Part shown: positions 13,201 through 27,700 of the stretch, in pieces
Numbering within the stretch: the stretch's first letter is position 1
How the letters are laid out: each line of letters opens with the position of its first letter
Source of the DNA: Nautilus pompilius
Lineage: Eukaryota > Mollusca > Cephalopoda > Nautilida > Nautilidae
DNA: 64,000 nt
Direction: 5' to 3'
NCBI GenBank assembly: GCA_018389105.1
Contig: JACATO010000319.1
Coordinates: 434,001 to 498,000 of the forward strand
Program-made: the position numbers and the translations under genes
The notes under the pieces: generated by a model
What the model saw: only the letters and a program-made list of their open reading frames with translations
Databases searched by the model: none
What the model was told of the DNA's origin: nothing

Positions 13201-13750
13201 ACTTCTCAAGGTATAATATTAAAGGATTAATTAGATTTTTTTTTTCTTTGAATACATATTCATTAATTTTGTTTCAGTTTGATTTTTTTAAATCTACTGT
13301 AGAACATTTTCTAAGTTGGTACATTTAATAACCTATCTTGGCCAGGTGTGGCTATAACTTCCCTTTGTTTATACCTAAGATTTTGTGTATAATATATTGG
13401 ATAACACAGCAGATACTTCATTTGTGCTCTTATTATATATGTGAAATAGCCAAAGGGAAGAAAATTAGACTAAGGAAGTGCTATATAGAGGACAACATCA
13501 GGCACACACAAGTAGGGTGCCTTGCAGATTGTAATATTGATAGAGAAGACAGGTGTGCATGTCCTTTTCCATTTGCATAACCACCTGTGCAGTCCACTAG
13601 TGATGTCTGTGCTGTGGCTAGATCTGGCTTAGTACCAAAATCATTTGCTAAAGGGGAGACACAAATAGTTTAAAAAATGACCATGCAACCAGACTACTAG
13701 GCTGGAGTCCAGCTAGCACTCTACCAAATAAACTGCATTTTTGAAAACTA

Positions 13751-13975
13751 GGTGGCTCTTATGGTAACAGGTTGACTTAAATCCAGTGATCCTCATTTGA
13801 TTCTTGGCTCAATCTAAGGGGGGAAAAAAATACAATTTTCTTGGTGTTCCTGGTGATAATCACCATAATTCAGAGAGGTATTGTTCATCAGGGATAGGCG
13901 TGACATGTGCCTCTACCAACTGTGGATTGAGCCTCAGCTTTCAATGTAGGTTCGGTTTTTCAACCACTTAAAATT
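13751..13975 (+). repeat. tRNA-derived SINE
   Basis: It begins with ggtggctcttatggtaacag, a recognisable pol III A box (TGGCTCTTATGG, 13753-13764). Then comes a tRNA-like gacttaaatccagtgatcc and a degenerate B box (catttgattcttgg, about 13793-13806). A tRNA-unrelated body follows to about 13975. The cloverleaf is decayed, so this is a SINE head rather than a working tRNA gene. Confidence 0.55.
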
Positions 13976-16900
13976 CATTTCTCTTATATTCCTATATGTA
14001 ACATTAATCAATATTAGGAAACATCTATGCTAAATGTGTGGTTGGTATGCAATCTATATGTGTATATCCAAAACCTGCCTAAACATTGAAAAAGAAAAAC
14101 TGCTACATTTTGTGGGCACTCTTAGTGAAGATATGAATAATTTTTGTGTTTTGGAAACCCGTAGCATTTTTGTTCAATACTGATTTAGTATTTAAAAAAA
14201 TGAATTAGCATGCCATTGTTTGGTATTTCCTAGTTAGAATAGACAAATAGGTATTCCACATACTCTCTGTAATCTAAAGGGAGTGGACCAGGTAACAAAG
14301 ATTTGACTAGTTTTCTTGGTGAGGCCTCACTGACAAAAGAAATATGCGAAATCTCTTCTCAGTTTGTATAGTACACTGAGAAATGTAAGAATCCTGGTGT
14401 TTCTTCCAACGGTGTGCATAGTTCATTATCTAAAGGGGCAAACTTAACTATCTGATGTGTAGGGTTGAGAGGATACATGACACCTGCTGACAGTCACTGC
14501 ATGCAGGTGATCAATTTGAGGAATTGGTTTGTGCTGGAATGCAGACTACAAGCATTGGTCTGGAGAGTCAGGTTTCTGTCTGGAAACTTCTGTTAATATG
14601 TTGAAATGCTGGACTTAACAGAAGAATTTTATACCCAGATAGATTTCCCTCCAGATGGTTGGTTTAAATAAACATCAAATTTGTATTCACTGCTGAGTAT
14701 GGGAAGCGCACTCTTGCTACTTGTCTAGTGCTTGCAGTAAAAGACTGAGGGGATAAAGTAACAGTGTGTGGCTTTTCTAGAAATGTAGCTGATGACTTGG
14801 TCAAAACTGATGGCACTTTATGAAAAAACAAAAACAACAATTCTTGCAGCAGCCAATAACTTTTTGAAGCAAAACAGAAATGAAAGCTAAAGTAAATAAA
14901 TCTGATGAATCAAAAGTTTATGGTTTCTGCGCTTAACTGATTGAACGTATCTATTAACATTATTAAGATTTTAACCATATCTGTTTTAGTTATTGTTACT
15001 GTTTTTCTAATTTAAGGTGTGCTTCCATTTTGTGCTGAGTCACTTAACCAGTTGTATTTAGTACAGGCTCATTTAAAAACTTTTTCTGGCAGAAAAGGAA
15101 TAATGCAAACTGTTAATCAAGGGATGGGTTTCTGCCTCATCACTGGATGGAAATCTCTAATTATTATGGCTGGCTGGCTTGGATTATACTTTTTTTTTAA
15201 AAAAAAATTGGTATTATTATTAATATGTAGGTTATTTGATTTTGTTTCTTTACTTTTAGAGAGGATGTGGCTCTGAATAGCACTGTTAACATTGCAATAG
15301 TTTTTTCTTTGTCTGCTATCACTTTTTGTAGTATTTTGTCTGTGTAGCTGTCTGAATATGGAAGCCAGGAGTCTTCTCTTGATGGTCTTAATTGAGATGC
15401 CGGTGAATCTAATTACAGCTGGCTTTGTGCTTGGTTTTGTCACATTCTACTACATGCTGGGGCAGACATTTCTAACTTTAATCACTGGATGGAGTAGCTG
15501 TGCTGATGAGATGGCACATTGTATTTCAGTGAATTTTTTTTTTTTAGGGTTATTCTCAGCTATCTTTCAGTTGGCATTCATTCACCTGTGTATTTCATAT
15601 TACTGTTACAATCTGGAAGCTGATACCTGTTGGTGGAGTTGCAGTTATTGGCTACATTGATTTGATGATGATTGCAAGTTGAGGTCTTTTGCAAGATGCA
15701 CTTCACGACACATTCAACAATTTTGATTGATCGTTATTTTAATCATTGTAAAAGGATATTTTTTTCATATAGCAAACTAAGAAAATAGTTTTCTAAATGT
15801 CACTGTAACTGTTTATGATATCATATGCTGGCATTTGTGATGAGAATTGATTTTCCAGTAATTCTACTGTGTGTCATTTATTGCCTTGTTTTACATAGGT
15901 TCTTTAAGTCGATGCCATGAACAACAACAGTCTTTGAGATATGCAAAAATATGTATCTGAATCAATAGCAGCCTATTGTCATGGTGGCAATCAATTTTCA
16001 ATTGGCCAGGCTATAATAGTAAAATATTCTGGCAGATATTTCACTTAGCCTGTGACACCTGGCACAGGATAAGAGTTGAAGAGGGAAATGCCACAGCAAC
16101 AGCATTTCTTTTACTGCTAACTCTTGAAAATGTTAGAATAAAATCCAATAATGGCAATTGACTAACCATTAGTGTGCAGAATGTTTCAGTTTATAAATTG
16201 TTTCCCACCAGATTAGTCTACCATTTCCCTTCTGTATAAGGTTGCTGATAGTTGTATATAAATGGAGATCTATTGTTAACTGGCTTTGAGATTGTTCTCA
16301 TGGTAAACTACAACAAAGGAACTTTGCATGTTGAGTATGCTATGAAATGATGGATGGGTTTTTGATTGGCCTGTTATCGACCTGGAAAAAAGAAACAAAC
16401 TAATCAGATCTTGTAATAGACTGGATTAGGACACTAAGCCTTTGTGTCCATGGCTGACATTTCTATCCTTGCAGAAATCTTAGAGTCAAAAGGAATTTCA
16501 GCCATGGAATAATTTAATTGGAGGATTTTTGCTCTTGTAATATTGTGGTATTAAGTAACTGGAACACCTTGTTCACTATCTGATCTCATGATCTGCTACT
16601 TTTTGTTTTTTATTCATCTGATTTTTGAAGTTTTGCCTTTTTCTTTTGTAGATCTGGATAAGTTGTTTTTTTGATGACTTGTTTTCTGAAATTATAAAAA
16701 TTTTAGAACAAAGAGGATTTTGCTTGCTTGAGCATGGTGAATAACTTCAGTATTGTAAATGTCAAAATGCTGGTCCAAGCATCAAATTTTTGCTTACTAC
16801 CATCATTTAGAATTTTAAAAAATTGTTCTGGCATATTTCTAAGAATTATTTCAGTACTATCTTCATAGATTTGTGAATTTGGATTAATATTATTGATGTA

Positions 16901-18593
16901 CTAAATATACTGTTTTTTTGCTTTTAGTTTTGTGATCAACCTAAAGTGTTTGTTTCTACAAGTTTAACTTTATATATAGTTTTGCCAACTAGCACTGTTA
17001 TCATGCAAATTTTCTGGAATTAGCATTGTTTACTTTTAATTGTTTCAAAATTATCTATCTTCATTAAGTTGTGTATGAGAAATATAGGTAAACTAACATC
17101 ACAGCAGAAAGTGTTTTAAGCGATGTAAAAATTACCCCAATGGTTTTGGATTTCCTTAAGTTTAGGGTTGATCCTGAAATGATGATTGCAAAGATTCTCA
17201 CTTCATGCTTTGTCCTCAGATCGCATGAAGATTCACATGAACTTAACATTTTAGGAAACCACTCTTCTGAGACATTGTTCTAGTGAATTTCAATCTACTA
17301 GCAGTTAAAGTTTACTTGTCAGTATAATCAATCTTATCTTTCTGTTTTTAAATATTTGAGGTAAGACTATAGAAACCATGATGTGAATGTAATTCAGTTT
17401 TATTTAGAGATGATGAAATAATTCAAACTTGTGGTACCATACCTAAACACTGTTTGCTAGAGGTTGATTGTGTGTTGTTTTGTCGTCATCGGCTACTAAC
17501 CAGGACACATACTTACAGGGCTACAAAAATGTAGATGACGCTTGTCTTTTATGATAACCATCGATGACATCAATAATGAAAACCACAACCAGGTTAATGA
17601 GGAATTCTTCTAAAACCTGCACAGTTGGACCATTATATTATCTTGAAAATTAAGGACAACCAAACGATTTTGAAAAGTGATTTACTTTTGATTTATGATC
17701 TCAAAACAATGAGGAAAACATGAATTTCTAATTTTAAGGAATGAGCGAGTGATGACAATGTGTGACAAGTGGAAGTGACATGCCCATGCCATGAAAAAAA
17801 ATATAAGAACACAGGAAGAGAATACAAATAGGAGTGAAACAAAAGAAGTGAAAATTTTACTATTAGATAGGGGAAGTGACTTGCAGCATAAAGACCTGTT
17901 GGACCTGATCCAACCTTTGATACAGACAGTTGAAAGTTGCTTGCACAGACTTAATCTGTACCAGTGCAACTTTGGGTTCACCCCTTAGCCTTTCAAACTT
18001 CCTGGCCTTCTCTCTTCAGCAGGTAGCTTGGAGTAACTACAGGACTTTAAGGGATGGCAAATCTACTCCAACCAAAATTATTTGCAGATGTGGAAGGCTT
18101 CACTTACATTAAAAAAAAAAAAAAAAATACCTAATCAGGAACTCCATTGTGGGTGACAGAAAGTAATTTTCGGATACTTGGTTATTTAACCAAGCTTCAG
18201 GCTGCCTAGAAGGCAAAAGAATTGACTTAACCTCTCTCTCGTGATCCTATTTTAGCTGGAAACTAGAAAATTTTGCTGGCTACCAAATTTTAAAAAAAAA
18301 GTTTTAGAGTGCTGTATATAAACTATTATTTTAAATTACTTTAAGGGGCAGAAAGTCTGACTTACGTGCAGCCCCTCTGCCCAACCCTGCGGCTAGAGAT
18401 GGGTTAAGTTTGTTAAGGAAGTGAACATGAAACAACTACTCGTCTCCCTGGTATGGCTCTGAGCTATGGACCTTGATTTCTGTTTGCTAGATGTCTGGTA
18501 TGTATATTATCGTAACAAGTATTGTTGGTACAAAGTATTTCAAAAGCAAATTGGAAAGTATGAGAAAGAACATTTCTGCAAATTTTATACTAG
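13976..18593. other. Non-coding, putative intron
   Basis: AT-rich sequence without a convincing exon. The 15019-15660 stretch carries open frames on both strands. One minus frame has IRFTGISIKTIKRRLLAS, weakly like a transposase helix-turn-helix, but nothing catalytic follows. 17.7-18.3 kb has patches of moderate GC and A runs that may be old repeats. Confidence 0.4.
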
Positions 18594-18703
18594 GTATTCA
18601 AGAAGGCTTCAAGCAAGAGAGCAACTTAAAAGACATCTAAATGACGAACTTAAGGTTTTTGTGTATTCATGGTGGCAGCAAGAGAAAGAAAGAGATCATC
18701 ATT
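18594..18703 (+). CDS. SENP6: Putative upstream coding exon of the SENP6/7-like gene
   Basis: A 110-nt open segment between an AG acceptor (ttttatactag) and a consensus donor GTGAGT at 18704. It encodes a charged helical stretch ([18 protein letters not shown], then [11 protein letters not shown]). It ends with one spare nucleotide, and the next exon at 27204 begins with two, so the junction reads as Ser and the frame stays open. The acceptor phase needs a preceding exon ending in two nucleotides, which I could not find. The support is splice consensus, phase and composition only. No family motif is recognised, and the intron to the next exon would be 8.5 kb. Confidence 0.5.
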
Positions 18704-21700
18704 GTGAGTATACATTTCTCAACCTTGAAATGCTAAGTTAAGTTTCTTTTTTATCAAAGCTCATTAAAGACTAACATACACAATATCAAGTGTTAGGCTT
18801 TTATATTAGTTTTAGTTACCATAAATGTATGTGCATTTTTGTCCAAAACTAAAAATACATAGAAAAGTTTAGGTCCAGTTCTTTATCTCTTGGTTTAGCC
18901 CTTTTTTAAAAAAATATATAAAGGTTTTACTATAGAATTGTTTGTGTCTTTATTTAAAAATGATTTTCAAAAATATTTTTTAAAGACTCTAGTTTCTTTT
19001 GTTGTGGAACTCTCTGATTTCTTAGAGATGTGCTATAGCTTTATTGATTGCATTTTCTATATTCCTGTCTTTTCTTTTTTTCCTTTGTCTTTCCTCAGAT
19101 TTCCATTAACCCCTAGGAAACTCCTATTAGAAACAATATTTATATATATATATATATTTTTTTTTCCAGATCTGTACTTAGAGGAAATCCAAAGTTTTCT
19201 CAAATAAACTTGGCATGATTTGTCTTTATTTAAGTTATTGTTTTAAATCTCCAGTTATTTAATTAATGTTGTGTTTCGATTTAGCTAACTCAGTGATCAG
19301 TCTGGAGGAAATTGTGTTCTAGATATATTTGTGAAAGAATTCAGTTTGCATTAAACAAAGACTGTCAATAGCCGAATAAATAAAGCGAGGTTTAGTGGGT
19401 GGACTAACTTGACTAAAACAACGTGTTGGGAAGTATAAATCTGCTGTAAGCGACAGGGAGAAGTATAGGAATTAGTATAGAAGAGGGACAGCACCAGACT
19501 CTCAATTAAGAACTAATATTATTATGCCGCCTGAGGAAATAAATTAAAAACTCATTGGTTTTTACAAATGGATTCCCTCAGATTGATCCACAGTGTCCAA
19601 CCATGCTTTAACCAGTTCATCTGTCAGACAGGCGAAAATCGTGAGAACGTGTTTTCTCTGCTTTGCTTGTTACCATGATTGAGAAGAAAATGTGTCCACT
19701 TATGAAAGCAGTGTTTGTTTTTGGGGCGTGGAGGCGTAGGCCTTGATAGTGAGAACTGGAATTGATTGGGAAATCAAAGGCCACCGAGTTGCAAGTCTAA
19801 ATTTAAACCATGTTACAGCAAACCCTTCTCAAATAAGGAAAACTTGAGTGGAAAAAAGTTTGCTGCCGGAAAGAGATAGAGAAGGTAAACAGTAGACCTA
19901 GAACCTGTTTCAGCATGAACAATGCATAGAGAATTACCAAAAATAAGGTGTTGTAAACACATCTCTGCAGACAACAAGACCAGTGGCAATGCGTATTGTG
20001 TTCAGATCAGTGGCTCTTCACTGTTTTGTTACACAGATAGGCTCAGGGTTTTATAATAAGCCCATGGGGTTATGAAATCTTCCTGTATTCTTACTGTGCA
20101 AGTTGCCGGAGATGGGGGGGGGGTTGATTTGGGGAGCACTTTCTTATGGAGTGGATCCCATGGTCCTTGGATTTGTAAATCTGTTAGGTCAGTAATTTGG
20201 GCCCAACAGGCAATTATCTTTTCTGTCTCAGTGCCGCCATGTGATATTTAAACAGAGCTTGTAATTACAGTAGGGCCTGATTGTGTTTACATTAACCACG
20301 TGTAGTACTATACTATGGATGGAACAACTTCTAAAGTGGCTTCCAGTATTTAAAAAAAAATTTGATGGAATTATTTTTAAAAGTAAGCCCAGCTATTCAA
20401 AACATTAACAGAGAACACGAAGAATAAAGAAATGCCTCAAACAGTATCTTTAGCTATCTGTAACACACCAGTTTTTACTTTATATCATTTGGGACCTCAG
20501 CCCAGAGGTTGAACTGGCTGTATATTAATCAGATAATAGGGTTGAGGCAACATGGATTGTTGTTACAGTGAGTTACATTAATATGGCTCAACCTGTTCTC
20601 TGTAATAAAGATTTGAATGGTAGTGGGTTGAAAATGCACTCCATGTAGTTTACAGAGGTGTTAATGTTAGCAACATTGAATAAAGGGAAATAATCTGTTG
20701 GTTTTATATTTAAAATGTTTTACTAATTACTACATAGAAAATAAATAGTTTAGATTCTAAATAGTTTTTTAAAATTATAATGTATGAATGAATTTTTAAA
20801 ATAATAAAATAACTAGAATAATAATTATTTATCCCTCTGTTAATACTTTCTGGCTAGACTTATTTATAGAAGTACTTGTCCATACCTTCATTGAAAACTA
20901 CACTTGACTCCAAAAGTTAAGCAACGGATAAATAAAAAATATTTAAAGTTTTATACACCAAATGATCAACACAATCTCTTCGTGCAACACAGCTTTTATG
21001 AAACTATTGAACTGATCTTCAGACAATATTTCTATGCACTTGAAATTGTTTCCATTGCTGAAAAACCACACACCTGTTCACATTTGTCACCAGCTGAGTT
21101 TGGTTACCCATTTCTAATGTTGATCTTGAAAAAAATATACTAATAGACCTAATATAAGGCAGTTTTTGGTGTTCTTTTATGTCAAAGTTAATTTGCATAT
21201 TTCTTTGATTAAAGTTATCACATGAAGTGAAATTTTGTGTTGCATGTTTGGTGAACTTTTGGAAACCAATGTATTTACCTATAAAAATGTTTGTAGGTTT
21301 TATATATACATACAAACAAGCACTGCCGGTTTTGTTGTGCTGTCAGTAACTTTATCAAATACATTTTTTTTTTTAAATATTTTCTTTAATTCACTGCAAG
21401 TTTATCAGTCTCTTCAGCTTTTCATGGTGTGGGACTTTGTTTGTTTTTTTTCTTAAAGTTAATAGATCTATGTTCAACTGGTTTCAGTGCCATGTCTTGG
21501 CACAGCAGGCCAAAGTGTTGGTTAAAAAAATTAATTAATTACACTATAGCAACCAACGAGTTACATGTTCAATAGCAGCTTGGGCTGCTTTGAACATTGC
21601 AAAGTATCTACTTATTCGCATCGATGTACCAAAAACTATTGTCCTACAGGAGTAAACATTGATAGGAAAAGACTTCCCAAAGATAGGGCATTTCCCATCT

Positions 21701-24700
21701 CCCTATTGGCTGTACATTAACTAATGAACCTAACTAAATCTCTGCTTTCTATGCATTATGCTAATCTTAAAATACAAAATCTAAACAGGAGATCACCTCT
21801 TTGTAAGAATTAAAAGACCCTTCATGTATTTCAATAACCACCTCAACTATTTTTACTAGCTATTAGGGAAAATGTAATTTAAATTCATGCTAATGATAAC
21901 CTTTTTTTTTTTTTAATATCTTGTCTTTGTCAGTCATTTCTTTAGTCACTGAAACTTATCAAGATGATTAGAATGTATATACATATGTAGAATATTTTAT
22001 GTCATATTTGGTTTTTTAATTAATGACAAATTTATCAGTAAAAAATGTATTCTTTTATAAGTGTTGCCATGTTAGAAATCTCTTAAACTCCAGTATCCTT
22101 TTAAATGCTGGGTTTAACAATCTCTCTCAAAAATTCTAAATTGGTGATAATGTTTTGTTTGCTTTTGGATTATGATAAGGTGTTTGTGTACTAATTTCCA
22201 AGCTTGTACCTGTAACTGTAGAAGTCATTATTTATATCCAGTCTTCATCTCTCTCCCACTCTGTCACCTGGAAATTAGGGAAGAAAGAGCAGATTTTTAT
22301 TTCATGTATTTAGTGTGTGCGGGTGTGAATGAATGAAGTAGCTCTTTGTTACTGTAATGTTTTTAATTCCCACTCATGCTCTAATAAACATTCATTCCCC
22401 CACCTCAGCTGAAACAAAAACAACTTAGAAAGTGATCATTTGTCTGCATTTATAACTATCCATAATAAGCACCCACCCCATTTAGAAGTATTTTGGCACA
22501 TAAATATTGTGTACTGAAGAATTAACTTTGTAGACATGATGACTCTTGATCATTGCATTTACAGGTATTAAACAAAAATCAGCCATCTCATTTAGAATCA
22601 GTTATAACCTCTTTCATGGTCCTTTTCATCAGTGTTAAACATTGATTATTCATATTTGCTTAATGTTTGTTGACACATCTCCCTTAGTAGTTACTATGTA
22701 CCCCTGTAGTGTTCATAGGATATTATTAGATTGCCAACTATGCAAAATCTACAGCAATTAGTGAAGCAGCAATGAAACTTGGTGTGAACAGAACAGATTT
22801 GAATGGATACAACAAACTGATGAGAAAACTGATTATAAACCTACCCAAAACAAAGTGGCAGCCTGGGGATAAATGGAAACTGCAAGATACTGAAATAGAT
22901 CAACAATTTTTGACTGGTTTTCCAAACATCATAATCATGTTGCATGAATCACAGGAAAACAGATGAAATGTGAAAGGCAGCTAATTTTTTATCTCTACTG
23001 GCCACAAATTTTCTTGCAAGTGCCAGATGGATGATTGCCATGCTGTCTCTGCAAGATAAAAAAAAAATTTATTTTGCCAAAAACTGCCTCAACACCAGGA
23101 GCACTGATAAATCATTAGACTGTGACTGTGCCACAGCTATTTTATTGCTGATATGGGAAACATGGATGAGACAGCTTTAGGAGGAAGCTATCTTAATTAA
23201 GACAATTGGGCATGAAAAAGACAAAGTATCCATCCATGTTGTTTTAAAGGGGAAATAATAACTATTTGCTGTGTCATTTGTAGGAATTTTGTCTAGAATG
23301 AGCCCACATGTCTGACTAAATGAAAGCATAGTTCTCTACTGGTTGTGAATTATGAGAGGTTGCCAGGCTTAACAAAATCTTTATTTGGATTTGTTTAGGG
23401 GCGTGACTGAGAAGAGAGAGCAAATGTACTCAGGGTGGATGCACTAGCTTATAGAACCAGCTAAGTATCTTGTAATCAGCCACTGTAGCAAAATGTCCAA
23501 GAGAACAAGAGTAATGGGACAATTAGATGGTAAGTGGGAAGCATGCATACATAAAGGCCAGGCACACAAGAAAGTTGGGGACACTGCCACCTGTGGTCAA
23601 GCATTCGTGACTGACTTATCTGATGCTTTATAAAGTATAGAAGATGACGTGTGCAACATGGATTCTGATTTGTGTCACAGGATTGCAATGTGTGGCACAG
23701 TGTGTGAAATGAATAGCTCTAACAACAATGCCACGAAGAAGTCTATAGTAATATTGAAAACTGACTCAGTGAAGTTAGATCCAGTAATGAAACTATGGAT
23801 CCATGGGAAGTTTATCTATATCAGTTTGTCTTTTATTTTCATTATTTTTTCCTCTTCCAAGAGAGTGGTTTCAGAGAGAGAAAACTTTTCCTTTCAATAA
23901 GTCAATGACAAAACAACTAAGTAAAAAATTGTTTCCGTAATATTTTCTTTTCATTTTCATTCTTTCATTAAGCAGTAGAGCTATGCTGTATTGTTCCTAC
24001 TTAATGATGCTTCAACTGATTCCGATCTTAAGAAGGCTTTTCTTTCTCACATTTTAGCAGATTTTGACAATTTATTTTCACTAATAATAACCTATCTCCG
24101 ACTTTTGATTTTTGATGAGTTACATTAAACTCCCAGATGGCAATTAGAACCAATACATATTTCCTTCTGTTGTTTTTAATGAGGAAAGTGTAAATGAATT
24201 GATTTCTGTAAGTTTTTGACACAACCATATGTAGCATCCTTTACACCAGAGGAGATTTTGAATTAAGCAATGAAATCTTGTCCAGTATTTGTCAAAGTAG
24301 AAATGGAATTTTTAACAACTTAAAGCCAATTAAACCTTGTTTTGATATCCTCTGTTCTAAGCATCTATAATGCAGTAAATTCTTAAATGGAGATATGATG
24401 AGAAGCAGTAAATGCCTATAAATTCAGATTTTAAACTGTTTTAAACAAAATATTATCGTAAGAAAAGAAATACAAAAAATGGTAAATCAAATAGAACAAA
24501 TGCTTAGACATTGCATTAGTCACTGTAAAATTACACTTAAATAATAAATACATTTTTAAAAATTAAAAATTATTTCCAATAAGACAACAATTTTGGTCGT
24601 ATCAAACAAACAAAAAAAAAATATATCTCAAATAAATGAACAAATCTGCTGATCTTTTTGTGAATCATTGAGTAGAGGAAAACTAACTATCTCTTTACAA

Positions 24701-27700
24701 CGAATGCATTCTCTTTGAATAATCAATGCTGGAGAGTGGTGGTTTGGAAACCAGGAAATGTATGATCTCTATTTTCATTTACATTTGTAAATTCCATAGG
24801 ATAATTGAGGAGAAAGAGGCTTAGGCATTTTTCTTCTTCTTCCATTTCTTTTCTTTTCCTTTTTTTCCCTGGTCTTAAAATCATTGGAGACCCTCATTCA
24901 AGTTACCAGGCAGAGGAGAAAGACGGCCTGTTTGAGAGTTGTAGTCTTGGGAAATTCCCTAATCTAGCAATTTAACATTCTCTCTCTCACTCACTATCAG
25001 CTTGTTAAAAGAAAGAAAAAAAAAAACAAAAAATTTATTTTTTTTAATCTTTAAATGGAAATTTTGGTCTCAGTGCTGTAGTTTTCCATTCTGGTTGTTA
25101 TGCCTGGTTAACTTAGCTGTTAATTGAATATAACACATTTTGTTTTTCTAAATCTTCTTATATGATTGAGCTAGCAAAACTTAATTGAGGCTATGCTTGT
25201 CATCCTCACAGCATCATCCTAGTCTAATTTACAACCCCATCTACATTTTCTCCTAAACTCTATATTTTTTAAATGTTTAGCAGCAGATTTTCTCACAAAC
25301 CTGGTGATATTTATGGTTTGATTGCATGATTCATTTAGTAGGAAATGAGAACAGCAACAAAAGCCAGGTGGGGTTTTGTGAATTTTATTATGCTGCATCT
25401 ACTGATGAGATGCAGTTTGTTTTCCCAGCTTTGTCATATACCATGTGATCTGCCAGTATTTTATTTGTTTATTTTAAATGCTTTGTTGTTTCTAATTTGC
25501 TGAATTTGTATGTTAAACTTTTGCCTTTTTATTTTAAGTGGAACATAAAGCCTTCACCGTTTTTCCATTATGGGTGCTTCTGTGCTACTGTTGACAATAC
25601 AATGGCTTTCAGCTCTACTTCGTTGTCTTTGGTCTTCCTCACTTTCCCATATCTTTGGGATACATTGTGGCATGTATGAATGTTAAACATTTGCATTGGT
25701 GTAGGTTGTTGGCCCATCTCTTGTCTCTCAGCCCTCTTCTATCTTGGCTTTGGTCAAAGCTATATCTACCTTCATTTGTTTGATGATTTCAAGTAAAAAT
25801 CAAAGCACTGGAATAATTGCACATTCATATTTTGTTTTTTGCAGAAATTCTTTTTGTTTTTGTTTTGTTTTACTGTTATGCGATGGTACACAATGTGCTG
25901 CCAACCTCAAGTAATTATGATGGTACAGAAAATTAGAATTGTTTGTTCAGAATTCCAGGACATGTGTAAATCATTTTACCTCTTTAAATTGACTTATTGA
26001 TGTATTGCCACATCTCTGCAATGAATTTTTGTGTAAATCTGGAAGTAAATTGGGTTTATTGCAGTTAGTTGGTCAATTCAGTGTGGATTACTGCATGAAT
26101 GTCCTGGATGGTGGTCTAGTGATTTAAGGCAAAAGCTAGCTAGCCATATGCATGCCTGTAATGCTTGGAGATTTTTAGACGGGTTAGAATTTACCTGAGG
26201 ATTCAGTCTACCTGTTTAGACTGCTCAACGGCCAAGATGTCACTACACACTATTCTCACTTTCTATGAAACTAGACTGAAATGCTGTCCTGGGGCAGAGC
26301 AGCAAAGCAGTTAGCCCAAGTAGCCATGGTCACTAACAAATTGCAAGTGTTCTGTCAGGGCTAAGTTGGTGCACTTCTCTCTCTCAATGATTGTAAGTGG
26401 AAACTTCTATTTACCATGAAATCCAGAGTATCTGTTACATGATAGACAATTATTTTTTGTCTTCAGTGCTACATTAAGATTCCCACCTTCTCATCAGATA
26501 GTATTGTGGACTAACAAGACCGACAAAATGTCTCTTTGGGGGAAACGTTATTTCACGGTCATGGTTTTAGTGTAATAATCATTATCATTGCACAAAATGA
26601 AGAAAAAGAAGAGGTGTTGTTGCATTTAAGTGCCATTAAGGAAATACAGTTGCTACTGGCATCCTTGTTGAGATAGGTTTTTTTTTCCTACTAGTTGCTC
26701 TTATCTTAGATAGGATTGTTTTGGATGTTGTTGCTATAATGTGTTTCAGAAACTTTGCATATTTGTTTCTCTCATGATTTTGGATAATGTTTGTATCTAA
26801 CGTTGGCATCATCTTATCCCACCACCCTGCTCCCCAGTATATTTTGAATTCTTACTATAAGGTGATAGATACCTTTAGATCCTACTCTGCACAAGGTATG
26901 CTCTTCTTGCTGGTTTATTCTGCCTTATGTTGCTTTTGTCGTTAGCACATTTGTTCAAGGATTTATACACACTTTCTTTTTGTGAGCCTGCTTTGGATGG
27001 TTTTGAAGAAGTCCTCTCCGCCTACAATTTGCCAAGTTATTCAGTGTCTATCCCACATTTTTTATTTGGTGTGAGGATGTTTAGCTTCTTAACATTAAGA
27101 AGCAGAGAAGAGTAACTTTAGCAAATGTTATGCTGAAACAAAGACATTGAACGGACTACGTTGTTTTATTTTGTTTTCTAAAATGATTTCTGGTTTCTTT
27201 CAGCTTTAGATGACCATGATAACAACCCTGCTAAAGGCTGGATCCAGACCACTGTATGTAGTAGCCACACTGTAGCAGAAGAAATGGACACTTGGCCCTC
27301 ACCGGTTCTCTCTAATTTTCAAATGACCAAAACAATGATATTCAAGACCAGGAACAATTGCTTATTACAGACATCCCAGTTGAATCTGAGTATGTACTTG
27401 ATATAATTTGTTAGCTGTTAGGTAAATATTCTAACTTTCAAAGGAGAGAAAGGAAAAAAAATGTCTTAGATATGTAAAATGCAGGTAACTGAGGTTTTGT
27501 CAGACTTAGGAAAAGACATATATTTTAATATGCAGATTGATTTATTGAATAATTATTTTAACTATTGATTACTGTAAAAGAATTTTATGGGAAGTTTGTA
27601 TATTATATCGGTTTTTTTTTTTTTTCTTTACTATACCAAAGTTCGGAATCTCTGTTTGTTTTTTTAAATAAAAAAGAAGAACCAAACTGTTAAAATATTT

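Noticed and set aside
15019-15660. Hydrophobic plus ORFs and a minus frame with a helix-turn-helix-like IKTIKRRLL
   Set aside because: No catalytic block, no splice context and both strands open. A very old Tc1 piece is possible but not supportable.
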